A DNA stretch of 57,273 nucleotides from Bacillus sp. FJAT-27264 (lineage in GTDB: Bacteria > Bacillota > Bacilli > Paenibacillales > Paenibacillaceae): contig NZ_MAQW01000030.1 of assembly GCF_001682855.1 (NCBI RefSeq), forward strand, positions 390,860 through 448,132, written 5' to 3'. Position numbers and translations under genes: made by a program. Positions 1 to 8,520 of the stretch are shown here, in pieces (position 1 is the first letter of the stretch; each line of letters begins with the position of its first letter). The notes under the pieces are model-generated. The model saw nothing but the letters and a program-made list of their open reading frames with translations. It was not told the origin of the DNA and made no database searches.

Positions 1-1
1 G

Positions 2-1918
2 GGAGCTGAGGAGCAGACGTTCTCTGATGTGTCCCCCTCTTCCTGGGCCTATAAATATGTGGAGTCCTCCAAGGACTACCTGACAGGCTACTTCCCTATG
101 AAGGGCAAGCCGTTCTTTGATCCGCAGGCGAAGGCTACCCGTGAAGATGTGGCGGTAGCGCTGGTGCGGGCCATGGGTCTGGCTACTGAAGGTGTGGATG
201 CGGAGAGCGCACTGCGCTGGAAGTTCAATGACTATGGTGATATTTCTCCGCAGCTTGCCCAAGAGGTGGCCGTGGCGGTGGACAAGAAGCTGATTCAAGG
301 CTTCCCGGATGGAAGCTTCAAGCCGAGCGCTCCGATTAACAGAGCCTCTGTGGCTACGCTGCTGTATCGGGTGCTGAAGTCCTCTTACACCAATGCGAGC
401 AAAGATGTACAATTGGATGTTCAGGTGCCTGCTAACGTATCCGAAGCGACGATCAAGATTACGGGCAAAGTCAATGCGGACGCCAAGGTGTACATTAATG
501 AGGATGAAGTGGAGAACAACAACGGTTCTTTTGCGGAAGCCTACAGTTTGGATGAAGGGGAGAAAGTATACGAGTTTGTGTTCAAGGCTGTACTCCCTAA
601 CGGACGCTCCAAAATCGTAAAGAAACAGGTTACCTTCGAGACAACGGGACCGAAGCTGACCGTTCAAGCGCCTGATACGACCAATCAGCCATCCGCGCAA
701 ATCAGCGGTACGGTTAGAGACAGTAGTGATTCGCCTGCGACAGTATGGATCAACGATAAGGGTGTACATGTGTCTTATAACGGTGAGTGGAGTGCGGATA
801 TTCTTTTGAAAGAAGGAGTTAACAAGATCGTTGTGACTGCCAAGAATAAGTACGGTAAAACAGCAGTGGTGGAGAAGCAAATCACGTTCTCACTGGCTGG
901 ACCGAATCTGGTAATTGATGCTACTCCTGAAAAGACGAATAAAAACACGATTACGCTTAGCGGTACGGCAACGGATAAGAACGACAATTCCCCGAAGATC
1001 TATATGAATGACCAGCTGGTAGGCAGCTACGGTTCCTTCAACAAGACAGTTAATCTTAACGAAGGCGAGAATGTGTTTACCTTCAAGGCAACGAATAATA
1101 TTGGCAAAAGCTCGGCAACGATCACCAAGAAAATTACCTTCTTGTCATACCGACCGGAGCTTGTACTGGATCTGGTACCAGAAACCAGCAGTGATGCCAC
1201 CATCACCCTTAGCGGGACGGCGACAGATAACAATGACAGCTCTCCGAAGATCTATATGAATGATCAACTGGTAGGCAGCTACGGCTCCTTCAACAAGACA
1301 GTTACGCTTAAGGAAGGCGAGAACGTGTTTATCTTTAAGGCAACGAATAGTCTTGGCAAAATCTCAGAAACGATTACCAAGAAGATTATCTTCTCTGTGG
1401 GCGGACCGGAGCTTGTTCTGGATTTGGTACCGGAAACCAGCAATGATGCCACCATCACCCTGAGCGGGACGGCAACAGATAAGAATGACAGTTCTCCGAA
1501 GATCTATATGAATGATCAACTGGTAGGCAGCTACGGCTCCTTTAACAAGACAGTTACGCTTAAGGAAGGCGAGAATGTGTTTACCTTCAAGGCAACAAAT
1601 AATCTTGGCAAAAGCTCAGCAACGATCAAGAAGATTGTAGTATTTACAATTGCTGCGCCAGAGCTTCAATTAGACTACATTCCTGAGACGACTAGTAATG
1701 GACAGATTACGTTAAGCGGTAATACTACAGATGCCAATGACAGCTCTCCGAAAATTTATCTTAATGATCAACTGGTAGGCAGCTATGGCTCTTTCAACAA
1801 GATGGTCACGCTCAAGGAAGGCAGTAACAGCTTTGTCTTCAAGGTTACTAACAAATACGGTAAGTTTACAACGGTTGAAAAAACGGTAGTATATACACCG
1901 GAAGTGGGCAAAGAATAA
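2..1918 (+). CDS. SLH-domain surface protein with Ig-like repeats, 5' end outside window
   Basis: The reading frame is already open at base 2, with S-layer-homology sequence (TFSDVSPSSWAYKYV) before the first ATG at 29, so the gene starts upstream of the window. The visible part has SLH sequence over about the first 125 residues (motifs FNDYGDIS and GFPDGSFKPSAPINRA), then about six Ig-like modules to the stop. The last four modules are exact 84-residue repeats. SLH domains usually hold proteins to pyruvylated secondary wall polymer on the Gram-positive surface. The C-terminus has no sortase motif or membrane helix, so anchoring must be through SLH. The specific role (adhesin, S-layer component, enzyme carrier) cannot be told from what is visible. 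A strong terminator follows. Confidence 0.85.
   Translation, partial: GAEEQTFSDVSPSSWAYKYVESSKDYLTGYFPMKGKPFFDPQAKATREDVAVALVRAMGLATEGVDAESALRWKFNDYGDISPQLAQEVAVAVDKKLIQGFPDGSFKPSAPINRASVATLLYRVLKSSYTNASKDVQLDVQVPANVSEATIKITGKVNADAKVYINEDEVENNNGSFAEAYSLDEGEKVYEFVFKAVLPNGRSKIVKKQVTFETTGPKLTVQAPDTTNQPSAQISGTVRDSSDSPATVWINDKGVHVSYNGEWSADILLKEGVNKIVVTAKNKYGKTAVVEKQITFSLAGPNLVIDATPEKTNKNTITLSGTATDKNDNSPKIYMNDQLVGSYGSFNKTVNLNEGENVFTFKATNNIGKSSATITKKITFLSYRPELVLDLVPETSSDATITLSGTATDNNDSSPKIYMNDQLVGSYGSFNKTVTLKEGENVFIFKATNSLGKISETITKKIIFSVGGPELVLDLVPETSNDATITLSGTATDKNDSSPKIYMNDQLVGSYGSFNKTVTLKEGENVFTFKATNNLGKSSATIKKIVVFTIAAPELQLDYIPETTSNGQITLSGNTTDANDSSPKIYLNDQLVGSYGSFNKMVTLKEGSNSFVFKVTNKYGKFTTVEKTVVYTPEVGKE
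895..1914 (+). repeat. Four tandem 252-bp coding repeats (Ig-like modules)
   Basis: The string CCGAAGATCTATATGAATGA or a close variant recurs at 992, 1244, 1496 and 1748, exactly 252 bp (84 codons) apart. Identity is high at DNA level, especially in copies 2 and 3, which suggests recent duplication or gene conversion. Each unit encodes one Ig-like module with the core PKIYMNDQLVGSYGSFNK. Two more diverged modules lie upstream at about 406-890. Length variation between strains is likely. Confidence 0.9.
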
Positions 1919-1961
1919 TCGCACCTCATTTCTTAATATCTAGGTTCCGGCTTACGGCAAG

Positions 1962-1997
1962 CGGCGGGCAGAAGCGACTTCTGTTCGCCGTTTTTTT
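1962..1997 (+). terminator. Rho-independent terminator after the SLH protein gene
   Basis: Arms CGGCGGGCAGAAG (1962-1974) and CTTCTGTTCGCCG (1978-1990) pair along their whole length with two G-T wobbles around a 3-nt loop. A run of seven T follows. It separates the SLH gene from the hem cluster. Confidence 0.9.
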
Positions 1998-2165
1998 ATA
2001 GAAGCTATTTCGCCAGATTAGTTTGAGGCAGTTTGGTGAATCACTAATAAAAAAACAAATTTTCCCCATCCTAACCATGGAGTTTCCATTGATTTTTATT
2101 TATAATAATTATTATCTGGAGTTCATAAACCGTTCAAAAAATATGTAAAAAGTCGTAATTTCGTG

Positions 2166-2174
2166 TGATATACT
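2166..2174 (+). promoter_or_regulatory. Candidate extended -10 promoter of the hem cluster
   Basis: TG-A-TATACT (2166-2174) is a good extended -10 box for the main sigma factor. No convincing -35 lies 17 bp upstream. It is about 110 bp upstream of the hemA start, in an A/T-rich region of about 290 bp without genes. Confidence 0.45.
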
Positions 2175-2284
2175 TAACACAGCGTTTATGGATGATGTGA
2201 AAGAGTCGTCATTCGGATAAGAGTATGAGATCGTGATGCAGCAGTAATTACAGCAATAAATGAGACTAGGATGGTGAACTTGCG

Positions 2285-3682
2285 ATGCACATCGTCGTCG
2301 TTGGACTGAATTATCGTACGGCGCCCGTAGAGGTGAGGGAGCAGTTCGCTTTTGCGGAACAAGACTTGCCGGAAGCGCTTCACCAATTAATGGGAACGAA
2401 GAGCGTTCTGGAGGGTGTCGTAGTTGCCACCTGCAACCGGACTGAGATATACGTGGTTGTGGACCGTCTCCATATGTGTGGATATTTCATCCGCAGCTTC
2501 ATGGAACAGTGGTTCGGGGTAAGAAGTGAGCAATTTACGCAGCATATGTATATATATGAAGACGAGCAGGCGATGGCACATTTGTTCCGTGTGACTTGCG
2601 GTTTGGACTCGATGGTGATTGGCGAGACGCAGATCCTGGGACAGGTGCGCAGCGCTTTTTTGACTGCACAGGGTGAAGGGGCTACTGGAACGTGGTTCAA
2701 TAAGCTGTTCAAGCAGGCGGTTACACTCGGCAAGCGGGCTCATAGTGAGACTTCGATCGGCGAGAGCGCAGTGTCGGTCAGCTATGCAGCTGTGGAGCTG
2801 GGCAAGCGTATTTTTGGCATGTTCACTGGTAAAAGAGTACTCATTCTTGGCGCCGGCAAAATGAGCGAACTAACCGTGAAGCACCTTTATAGCAGCGGTG
2901 CAGCCGAGGTGATTGTAGCCAATCGCACATTGTCGCGGGCAGCTGAACTGGCCGAGAAGTTCTCCGGCAAGCCGAGCACGATTGAGGACGCGCTGAAGCA
3001 TCTCGATGAGGTGGATATTGTGATCAGCTCTACCGGGGCAGCAGGTTATGTGCTTACGGCTCAGCAAGTAGCGGAAGGTATGAAACGCCGCCCTTCGCGG
3101 CCGCTGTTCATGATTGATATTGCGGTTCCCCGGGATATTGATCCCGAAGCGGCCAATGTATCCGGTGTGTTCCTGTATGATATCGACGATCTGGAGGGCA
3201 TTGTAGAGAGCAATCTGGAAATGCGCCGCAGCGAAGCTGCCAAGATCGAGGTCATGATTGGGGAGGAAATGGATGAGTTTCAGCTCTGGCTCAAGACGCT
3301 GGGTGTTCGTCCGGTGATCCGTGCGCTCCAGGATAAATCGAATGCGATTCATGAAGAGACGATGGAGAGCTTGTTCAACAAGCTGCCAGAGCTGGATGAA
3401 CATCAGCGCAAGGTGATCCGCCGTCTGACGAAGAGCATCGTGAACCAGATGATGCATGATCCGATTAATGTGATCAAGGAGATGTCCGGGGGCAAGCAGG
3501 GAAGTGAAGCCTTGGATTATTTCTCTAAAATCTTCGCGCTGCAGGGTCATATCGATGAAGGCTCACAGGGTGGAGGCTCCCCATCTACCAGTCAGGCCCA
3601 TGGTAAACAAGTAACAGGTGCAGCTGCCAATGTAGTGCTGCCAGGAACGACGCTTGCTCCGGCAGGCCTGCTGGGCAGGTGA
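2285..3682 (+). CDS. hemA: Glutamyl-tRNA reductase
   Basis: First committed step of the C5 pathway: NADPH-dependent reduction of glutamyl-tRNA to glutamate-1-semialdehyde in the cytoplasm. The catalytic cysteine is Cys50 in ATCNRTEIY. The substrate-site motif GLDSMVIGETQILGQVR lies near residue 110, the nucleotide-binding motif VLILGAGKMSE near 185, and a helical dimerisation domain forms the C-terminus. At 465 residues it is slightly longer than usual; the extra length is a Gly/Ser/Ala-rich tail. The ATG at 2285 follows a weak AGGATGGTGA ribosome site. It heads the tetrapyrrole cluster and is followed after 4 bp by hemX, as in Bacillus. Confidence 0.97.
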   Translation: MHIVVVGLNYRTAPVEVREQFAFAEQDLPEALHQLMGTKSVLEGVVVATCNRTEIYVVVDRLHMCGYFIRSFMEQWFGVRSEQFTQHMYIYEDEQAMAHLFRVTCGLDSMVIGETQILGQVRSAFLTAQGEGATGTWFNKLFKQAVTLGKRAHSETSIGESAVSVSYAAVELGKRIFGMFTGKRVLILGAGKMSELTVKHLYSSGAAEVIVANRTLSRAAELAEKFSGKPSTIEDALKHLDEVDIVISSTGAAGYVLTAQQVAEGMKRRPSRPLFMIDIAVPRDIDPEAANVSGVFLYDIDDLEGIVESNLEMRRSEAAKIEVMIGEEMDEFQLWLKTLGVRPVIRALQDKSNAIHEETMESLFNKLPELDEHQRKVIRRLTKSIVNQMMHDPINVIKEMSGGKQGSEALDYFSKIFALQGHIDEGSQGGGSPSTSQAHGKQVTGAAANVVLPGTTLAPAGLLGR

Positions 3683-3686
3683 GCAG

Positions 3687-4511
3687 ATGCTGTTGAACGG
3701 AATATATGATGCCGCTCTGCTGGTGTATGCCTTGAGCCTGCTGTTTGTTTTCTCGGATTGCCTTCGGCGGAGTCCGAGTGAAAAACGGCTGGGCACAGGG
3801 CTTCTTGTTGTTGTCAGCCTGCTTCAGCTTACGGGCCTGGGTATCCGCTTCTCCGAGGAGGGCGGGCTGCCGATTTTTACCCCGTATGATTTCTTGTTCT
3901 GGTTCTCATTCAGTATTGTGTTGACCTCACTTGGGATAGCATTGACACGAAGATCGGAGTTTACGATTCTTTTGCTCAGCGTGGCGGGATTCAGCGTATT
4001 CCTGCTTAACCGGGTCTGGCTAACGGCCGAGGATCATACGCTACAGAGCTGGAGTGCGGTACACGGCTGGCTGGCCGTGCATATTATTTTGGCGAATTTG
4101 AGCTTTGCGGCACTGACATTGGGGACGGCGTTTGCGATCATGTATCTGTTCCTGCATTCCCGCTTGAAGAACAAGAAGTGGAGTGACAGAATTCGCCGCC
4201 TGCCAAGCCTTGAGGTGCTTGATAAATACACTTATTATTCGGTGCTGGCTGGAACCCCGTTACTGGTCTTTTCGCTAGTAATGGCAGGACTTTCAATTGT
4301 CGTAGAAGGACGTCTGATGTTGTTTCAGGATTTAAAAGTGCTGACCACATTGATCGGCCTGGGGATTTACATAGCTTATCTTATATTAAAGCGGTCTGGT
4401 CAGAATAGCGGAGTGTTGATGGCCCGCTGGGCGATTTCGGGATATGGATTCATTATCCTCAACTTCTTGCTGAACTCCTGGTCGAATTTCCACCGCTGGG
4501 GCGGGGAGTGA
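3687..4511 (+). CDS. hemX: HemX-type membrane protein (CcsA/CcmC-like)
   Basis: A 274-residue polytopic membrane protein with about eight hydrophobic segments, in the cytochrome-c-assembly-like HemX family. In Bacillus HemX lowers the cellular amount of HemA. I chose ATG 3687 over the upstream in-frame ATG at 3654 because AGGTGAG, which spans the hemA stop, sits at normal spacing before it and the extra residues are hydrophilic and unlike the family. The position directly after hemA, with the ribosome site inside the hemA end, implies translational coupling and supports a regulatory partnership. Confidence 0.88.
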   Translation: MLLNGIYDAALLVYALSLLFVFSDCLRRSPSEKRLGTGLLVVVSLLQLTGLGIRFSEEGGLPIFTPYDFLFWFSFSIVLTSLGIALTRRSEFTILLLSVAGFSVFLLNRVWLTAEDHTLQSWSAVHGWLAVHIILANLSFAALTLGTAFAIMYLFLHSRLKNKKWSDRIRRLPSLEVLDKYTYYSVLAGTPLLVFSLVMAGLSIVVEGRLMLFQDLKVLTTLIGLGIYIAYLILKRSGQNSGVLMARWAISGYGFIILNFLLNSWSNFHRWGGE

Positions 4512-4518
4512 GATCGAC

Positions 4519-5166
4519 ATGCCACTCTATTTGCCGATAATGCTCGACTGTTCAGGACAACAATGCGTTGTGATCGGCGGCGGAGCTGTAGCGGAACGCA
4601 GGGTGCTTGGTCTACTGGAAGCCGGTGCGGTAGTCACGGTGATCAGTCCCGAATTGACAGAGGCAGTGAACGGTCTCGCTGAAAAAGGCCGTTTGATCTG
4701 GCTGAACCGCCATTATGCTCCCGGTGATACCCGTGGAGCCTTTCTAGTATATGCGGCCAGTAATGATGTACAAGTGAATGGGAACGTGGCGCAGGAGGCC
4801 CGAACGCAAGGGATTCCTGTGAATGTGGTCAGTCATGGGGAGGCCGGGAGTTTTATAACGCCTACTGTTCTGCGGCGGGGACGGTTAACCGTTGCCGTAT
4901 CAACTTCGGGAGCGGGTCCCGGAGCGGTCACAAGGATCAGGGAACAGCTGGAGGAGTTACTGGGCGACGAATACGAGCCTTATCTGGATTTTCTGTACCA
5001 AATGCGAGGAGAGATCAAGCGCAGGGAGCCATCTTCATCGGTTCGCAGGCATCTACTGCGCAAGCTGGAAGAGCTTGATGTGTTGGATGAGATGAGACAG
5101 GGAACCTTTATAGAGTGGAGTCCGGAGGTCATTGACACCTGGATTGCCGACAACCGGGAGGAATAA
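4519..5166 (+). CDS. Precorrin-2 dehydrogenase / sirohydrochlorin ferrochelatase (Met8/SirC-like)
   Basis: A 215-residue protein of the family that oxidises precorrin-2 to sirohydrochlorin with NAD and may insert iron to give sirohaem. The N-terminal dinucleotide site is VVIGGGAVAERRV (about residues 17-29). The middle part has TVAVSTSGAGPGAVTRIREQLE, the typical second-domain region. It lies 7 bp after hemX and 3 bp before hemC. Together with the CobA half of the downstream fusion it completes a branch from uroporphyrinogen III to sirohaem inside the haem cluster. Whether the chelatase activity is present cannot be decided from sequence. Confidence 0.88.
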   Translation: MPLYLPIMLDCSGQQCVVIGGGAVAERRVLGLLEAGAVVTVISPELTEAVNGLAEKGRLIWLNRHYAPGDTRGAFLVYAASNDVQVNGNVAQEARTQGIPVNVVSHGEAGSFITPTVLRRGRLTVAVSTSGAGPGAVTRIREQLEELLGDEYEPYLDFLYQMRGEIKRREPSSSVRRHLLRKLEELDVLDEMRQGTFIEWSPEVIDTWIADNREE

Positions 5167-5169
5167 GGA

Positions 5170-6147
5170 ATGCGGAAGATTATTGTGGGCAGCAGACAAA
5201 GTGCATTGGCACTGACACAAACCGGACAGGTCATTGCCGATCTGGAGCGGCTGAGCCAGGAGCATGGGTTGGAATTTACGTTTGAGGTGAAGAAAATCGT
5301 CACCAAAGGCGACCAAATCCTTGATGTAACGCTGTCCAAGGTGGGCGGCAAGGGCCTCTTCGTCAAAGAGATTGAACAGGCTATGCTGGACAAAGAAATC
5401 GACATGGCTGTGCATAGTATGAAGGACATGCCTGCCGTGCTTCCGGAAGGCCTGATCAATGGCGCTGTACCACAGCGTCAGGACCCGCGCGACTGCCTGA
5501 TCACCGGGGATGGCGCGGGCCTGGAGAGTCTGCCGCCTGGCGCACGCGTCGGGACGAGCAGCCTGCGGCGCTCCAGCCAGCTCGCGGCGCTGCGGCCGGA
5601 TCTGGTCATTGAGCCGGTCCGCGGGAATATTGACTCGCGGCTGCGCAAGCTGGAGAGCGGGGAGTATGACGCGATTCTTTTGGCGGCGGCTGGACTTGCG
5701 CGGATGGGCTGGCAGGACCGGGTCAGCGCGTATTTGCCGCCGGAAGTGTGTCTGCCCGCTGTCGGGCAAGGTGCGCTGGGCATTGAGTGTCGTGAGGACG
5801 ATGCCGAGCTGCGGCAGCTACTGGACTTGTATAACGATCCTCAAACCGCTGTGACGGTGACGGCGGAGCGTACTTTTCTCGGCGTGCTGAACGGCGGCTG
5901 TCAGGTGCCGATCGGTGCTTTTGCCATTCTGAACGAATTTGGGGAAGAGCAGCAAAATGTTGTTGAACGCACAGCGGATCAGGGCCGGCCCGTGATATCG
6001 TTGACAGGAATGGTGGGAACACCGGACGGCTCGACGATCCTGAAGGAGACTTGCACAGGGGATGACCCGGTGCAGGTTGGGAAAGAGGTTGCGCAGCGGC
6101 TGATTGCTAAGGGAGCGGAGAAGATTCTGGCTGAAGCAAGGGGATGA
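5170..6147 (+). CDS. hemC: Porphobilinogen deaminase (hydroxymethylbilane synthase)
   Basis: Polymerises four porphobilinogen units to hydroxymethylbilane. The dipyrromethane cofactor attaches to Cys244 in NGGCQVPIGA. Other family landmarks are GSRQSALALTQT at the start, HSMKDMPAVLPEG near 82 and GTSSLRRSSQL near 128. Length (325) is usual. The start ATG 5170 follows GGGAGGAATAAGG, which overlaps the end of the preceding gene. The DNA from about 5480 to 5800 is clearly more GC-rich than its neighbours. Confidence 0.97.
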   Translation: MRKIIVGSRQSALALTQTGQVIADLERLSQEHGLEFTFEVKKIVTKGDQILDVTLSKVGGKGLFVKEIEQAMLDKEIDMAVHSMKDMPAVLPEGLINGAVPQRQDPRDCLITGDGAGLESLPPGARVGTSSLRRSSQLAALRPDLVIEPVRGNIDSRLRKLESGEYDAILLAAAGLARMGWQDRVSAYLPPEVCLPAVGQGALGIECREDDAELRQLLDLYNDPQTAVTVTAERTFLGVLNGGCQVPIGAFAILNEFGEEQQNVVERTADQGRPVISLTGMVGTPDGSTILKETCTGDDPVQVGKEVAQRLIAKGAEKILAEARG

Positions 6148-6153
6148 GGGGAA

Positions 6154-7704
6154 ATGACGGGGAAGGTCTATCTGGTAGGAGCAGGACCCGGAGATGCGAA
6201 GCTGATCACGGTTAAAGGACTGGAATGTATCCAAAAAGCGGATGTGCTGGTGTACGACAGGCTAGCCAGTCCAAGGTTGCTGAAGAAGATGAAGCCCGGC
6301 GGGGACAAGGTCTATGTAGGCAAGCTGCCGGACCGCCACACGATGAAGCAGGAAGAAATCAACCAGCTGCTGGTTGATCTTGCGTTACAAGGAAAGACGG
6401 TGGTGCGGCTTAAGGGCGGCGATCCGACGATTTTTGGCCGGGTGGGTGAGGAAGCGGGACTGCTGCGTCAGCATGGCATTCCTTATGAGATCATCCCTGG
6501 CATTACTTCGGCGATCAGTGTTCCGGCTTACGCTGGCATTCCTGTGACGCACCGGGATCATGCTTCCTCCCTGTCGATCATCACGGGCCACGAAAGCCCG
6601 GATAAGCTGGATCATTCCATACATTGGGATAAAGTAACGAATGCAACGGGCACACTTGTCTTCCTGATGGGTGTGGCCAAAATCGGATATATTAGCAATC
6701 AATTGATCAAACATGGCCGACCGCCGGAGACACCGGTAGCCCTCGTGCGCTGGGGCACTCGTGCCGAGCAAGAGACGCTCGTGGGCACGCTGGCCGATAT
6801 TGAAGCCAAGGTGCGGGCGGCGGATTTTCAGCCGCCGGCGGTGATTGTCGTTGGCGATGTCGTGCTGCAGCGCGAGGAGCTGATGTGGGCGGAGGCGCTG
6901 CCGCTGTTCGGCAAGCGCATCTTGGTCACCCGCTCGCGCAGCCAGGCTAGCGAGCTGGTGGACCGCATCGAGGAACTCGGCGGGGAACCGTACGAGTTCC
7001 CGGTGATCGAGACGATCATGCCGGAGGGCGAAGCGAAGAAGGCCATCATCGCCGAAGCGCTGGGCGCGCTTGCGGCGTATGATTGGGTCTTCTTCACGAG
7101 TGTGAACGGCGTGGAGTTCTTTTTCCGCCACCTGGAGGAGCTGGGGGCGGACATCCGGCGGCTGTACCGCGCGCGGATTGCGGCGGTGGGGCCGGCGACG
7201 GCCAGGGCGCTGGCGCAGCGCGGCCTGGTGAGCGAAGCCCTTCCGGAGCGGTTCCAGGCGGAAGGGCTGGTCGAGAAGTTCGGCGCGGAGCTGCAGCCGG
7301 GCCAGAAGGTTCTGCTGCCGCGCGGCGATCTGGCGCGCGACTGGCTGCCGGACAAGCTGAAGGAGATGGGCCTGCAGGTGACGGAAGCCGACACGTACGA
7401 GACGGTGGTAACCGGCGAGGACGATGATGAGCTGCTCAAGCTGCTGGAGGAAGGCCGTGTACATGTAGTTACCTTCACCAGTTCCTCCACAGTACGTAAT
7501 TTCCTGACCATCCTGAAACGAATGGGGGTACACGACCCATTACCTTTATTGGCAAATGTTAAGGTAGCCTGCATCGGTCCGCTAACCCAAAAAACCGCGA
7601 TGGAAGCCGGATTAACCCCGGGGCTTCTGGCGGAAGAGTCAACGCTGGAAGCGCTGGTGCAGGAGCTGTGCCGTTGGAATGCAGAGACCCGGAACAATGC
7701 ATGA
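6154..7704 (+). CDS. cobA-hemD: Fused uroporphyrinogen-III C-methyltransferase / uroporphyrinogen-III synthase
   Basis: Two enzymes in one 516-residue chain. Residues 1 to about 245 are a SAM-dependent methyltransferase (KVYLVGAGPGDAKLIT at the start, VVRLKGGDPTIFGR near 83) making precorrin-2. Residues from about 252 (GKRILVTRSRSQASELV) are HemD, which closes hydroxymethylbilane to uroporphyrinogen III. The fusion occurs in several Firmicutes and puts the branch-point maker and the sirohaem-branch user on one polypeptide. It starts 6 bp after hemC with GAGGGGAA as ribosome site. The HemD half (6800-7430) is markedly GC-rich. Downstream the cluster is interrupted by 1.18 kb of repeats. Confidence 0.95.
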   Translation: MTGKVYLVGAGPGDAKLITVKGLECIQKADVLVYDRLASPRLLKKMKPGGDKVYVGKLPDRHTMKQEEINQLLVDLALQGKTVVRLKGGDPTIFGRVGEEAGLLRQHGIPYEIIPGITSAISVPAYAGIPVTHRDHASSLSIITGHESPDKLDHSIHWDKVTNATGTLVFLMGVAKIGYISNQLIKHGRPPETPVALVRWGTRAEQETLVGTLADIEAKVRAADFQPPAVIVVGDVVLQREELMWAEALPLFGKRILVTRSRSQASELVDRIEELGGEPYEFPVIETIMPEGEAKKAIIAEALGALAAYDWVFFTSVNGVEFFFRHLEELGADIRRLYRARIAAVGPATARALAQRGLVSEALPERFQAEGLVEKFGAELQPGQKVLLPRGDLARDWLPDKLKEMGLQVTEADTYETVVTGEDDDELLKLLEEGRVHVVTFTSSSTVRNFLTILKRMGVHDPLPLLANVKVACIGPLTQKTAMEAGLTPGLLAEESTLEALVQELCRWNAETRNNA

Positions 7705-7803
7705 GTAGTAAGGGCTCCAATGTGACTGTGAGTGGACGATAGTAGCTGCAGGATAAGCGTAGTCTTCGGAGTTAATGTAACCGGTGGGGGAGAGCAGAGG
7801 CAC

Positions 7804-8250
7804 GTGAGAATCTGCACAACCGCTGAAAGAAGCAAAGTTCCATGAGAACCTGAGTAACTGCTGAAGTAAGTGGGGACACATGAGAACTTGAGTAACCGTT
7901 GGAGTAAGTAGGGGCACATGAAGACTTGAGTAACCGCTGGAGTAAGTAGGGACACATGAGGACCTGAGTAACTGCTGGAGTAAGTAGGGACACATGAGAA
8001 CCTGAGTAACCGTTGGAGTAAGTAGGAATACATGGAAACCTGAGTAACTGCTGGAATAAGTAGGAATACATGAGAACCTAAGTAACTGCTTGAGTAAGTA
8101 GGAACATATGAGAACCTGAGTAACCGTTCAAGTAACTAGGGACACATGAGAGCTTGAGTAACCGTTGGAGTAAGTAGGGACATATGAGAACCTGAGTAAC
8201 TGCTGAAGTAAGTAGGGACACATGAGGACCTGAGTAACTGCTGGAGTAAG
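7804..8250 (+). repeat. 38-bp minisatellite, about 12 units
   Basis: Unit starts (ATGAGAACCTGAGTAACTG or variants) fall at 7842, 7880, 7918, 7956, 7994, 8032, 8070, 8108, 8146, 8184 and 8222, exactly 38 bp apart. A decayed unit precedes them at 7804 and the last is cut short near 8250. The units are similar but not identical, there are no unique spacers, and 38 is not a multiple of three, so it is neither CRISPR nor coding. Most of the hemD-hemB gap from 7705 to 8261 is this array. Confidence 0.95.
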
Positions 8251-8313
8251 CTGGGACCTCTTGGGCACCAGCCAAACTGCTGACAAGGCCTCAGTCCATA
8301 TAGTCTTGGGGAA

Positions 8314-8499
8314 ATAAGTGCAAATCTGTACCTTAATTTTATTGAAATTAGGCTTATGTAGCATTTAAGGGCAAAAATGTCGCTTAAATTCTTCGATTGA
8401 CGTTCTGGAACGTCTAATATGGGGAATTAAGGTGCATTTTTGCTCTTAATCTCCTGAAACACATGATTTAGCTAAAATAAGGTACATTTTTGCCTTTAT
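8314..8499. repeat. Four-site composite element, copy A
   Basis: Four 23-bp quasi-palindromic sites at 8314-8336, 8365-8387, 8427-8449 and 8477-8499. Sites 1 and 2 share one orientation and sites 3 and 4 are inverted. Start-to-start spacing is 51, 62 and 50 bp. Each site has TAA at positions 2-4 and TTA at 20-22. In this copy all four sites carry an A-rich core when read in the site-1 orientation, where most sites of the other two copies have a T-rich core. It lies between the 38-bp and the 20-bp tandem arrays upstream of hemB. Confidence 0.85.
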
Positions 8500-8520
8500 T
8501 TTCATCCCACTACTTCTTTC

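Noticed and set aside
7804..8250. CRISPR array
   Set aside because: No unique spacers between identical repeats; the whole 38-bp period is repeated with scattered substitutions, and no cas genes are near.
6828..8275. Long minus-strand open frames across the 38-bp array, with Leu/Tyr/Ser-rich repeated translation
   Set aside because: The array is open in several minus frames only because a stop-free 38-bp unit repeats; there is no ribosome site and the frames run antisense into hemD.
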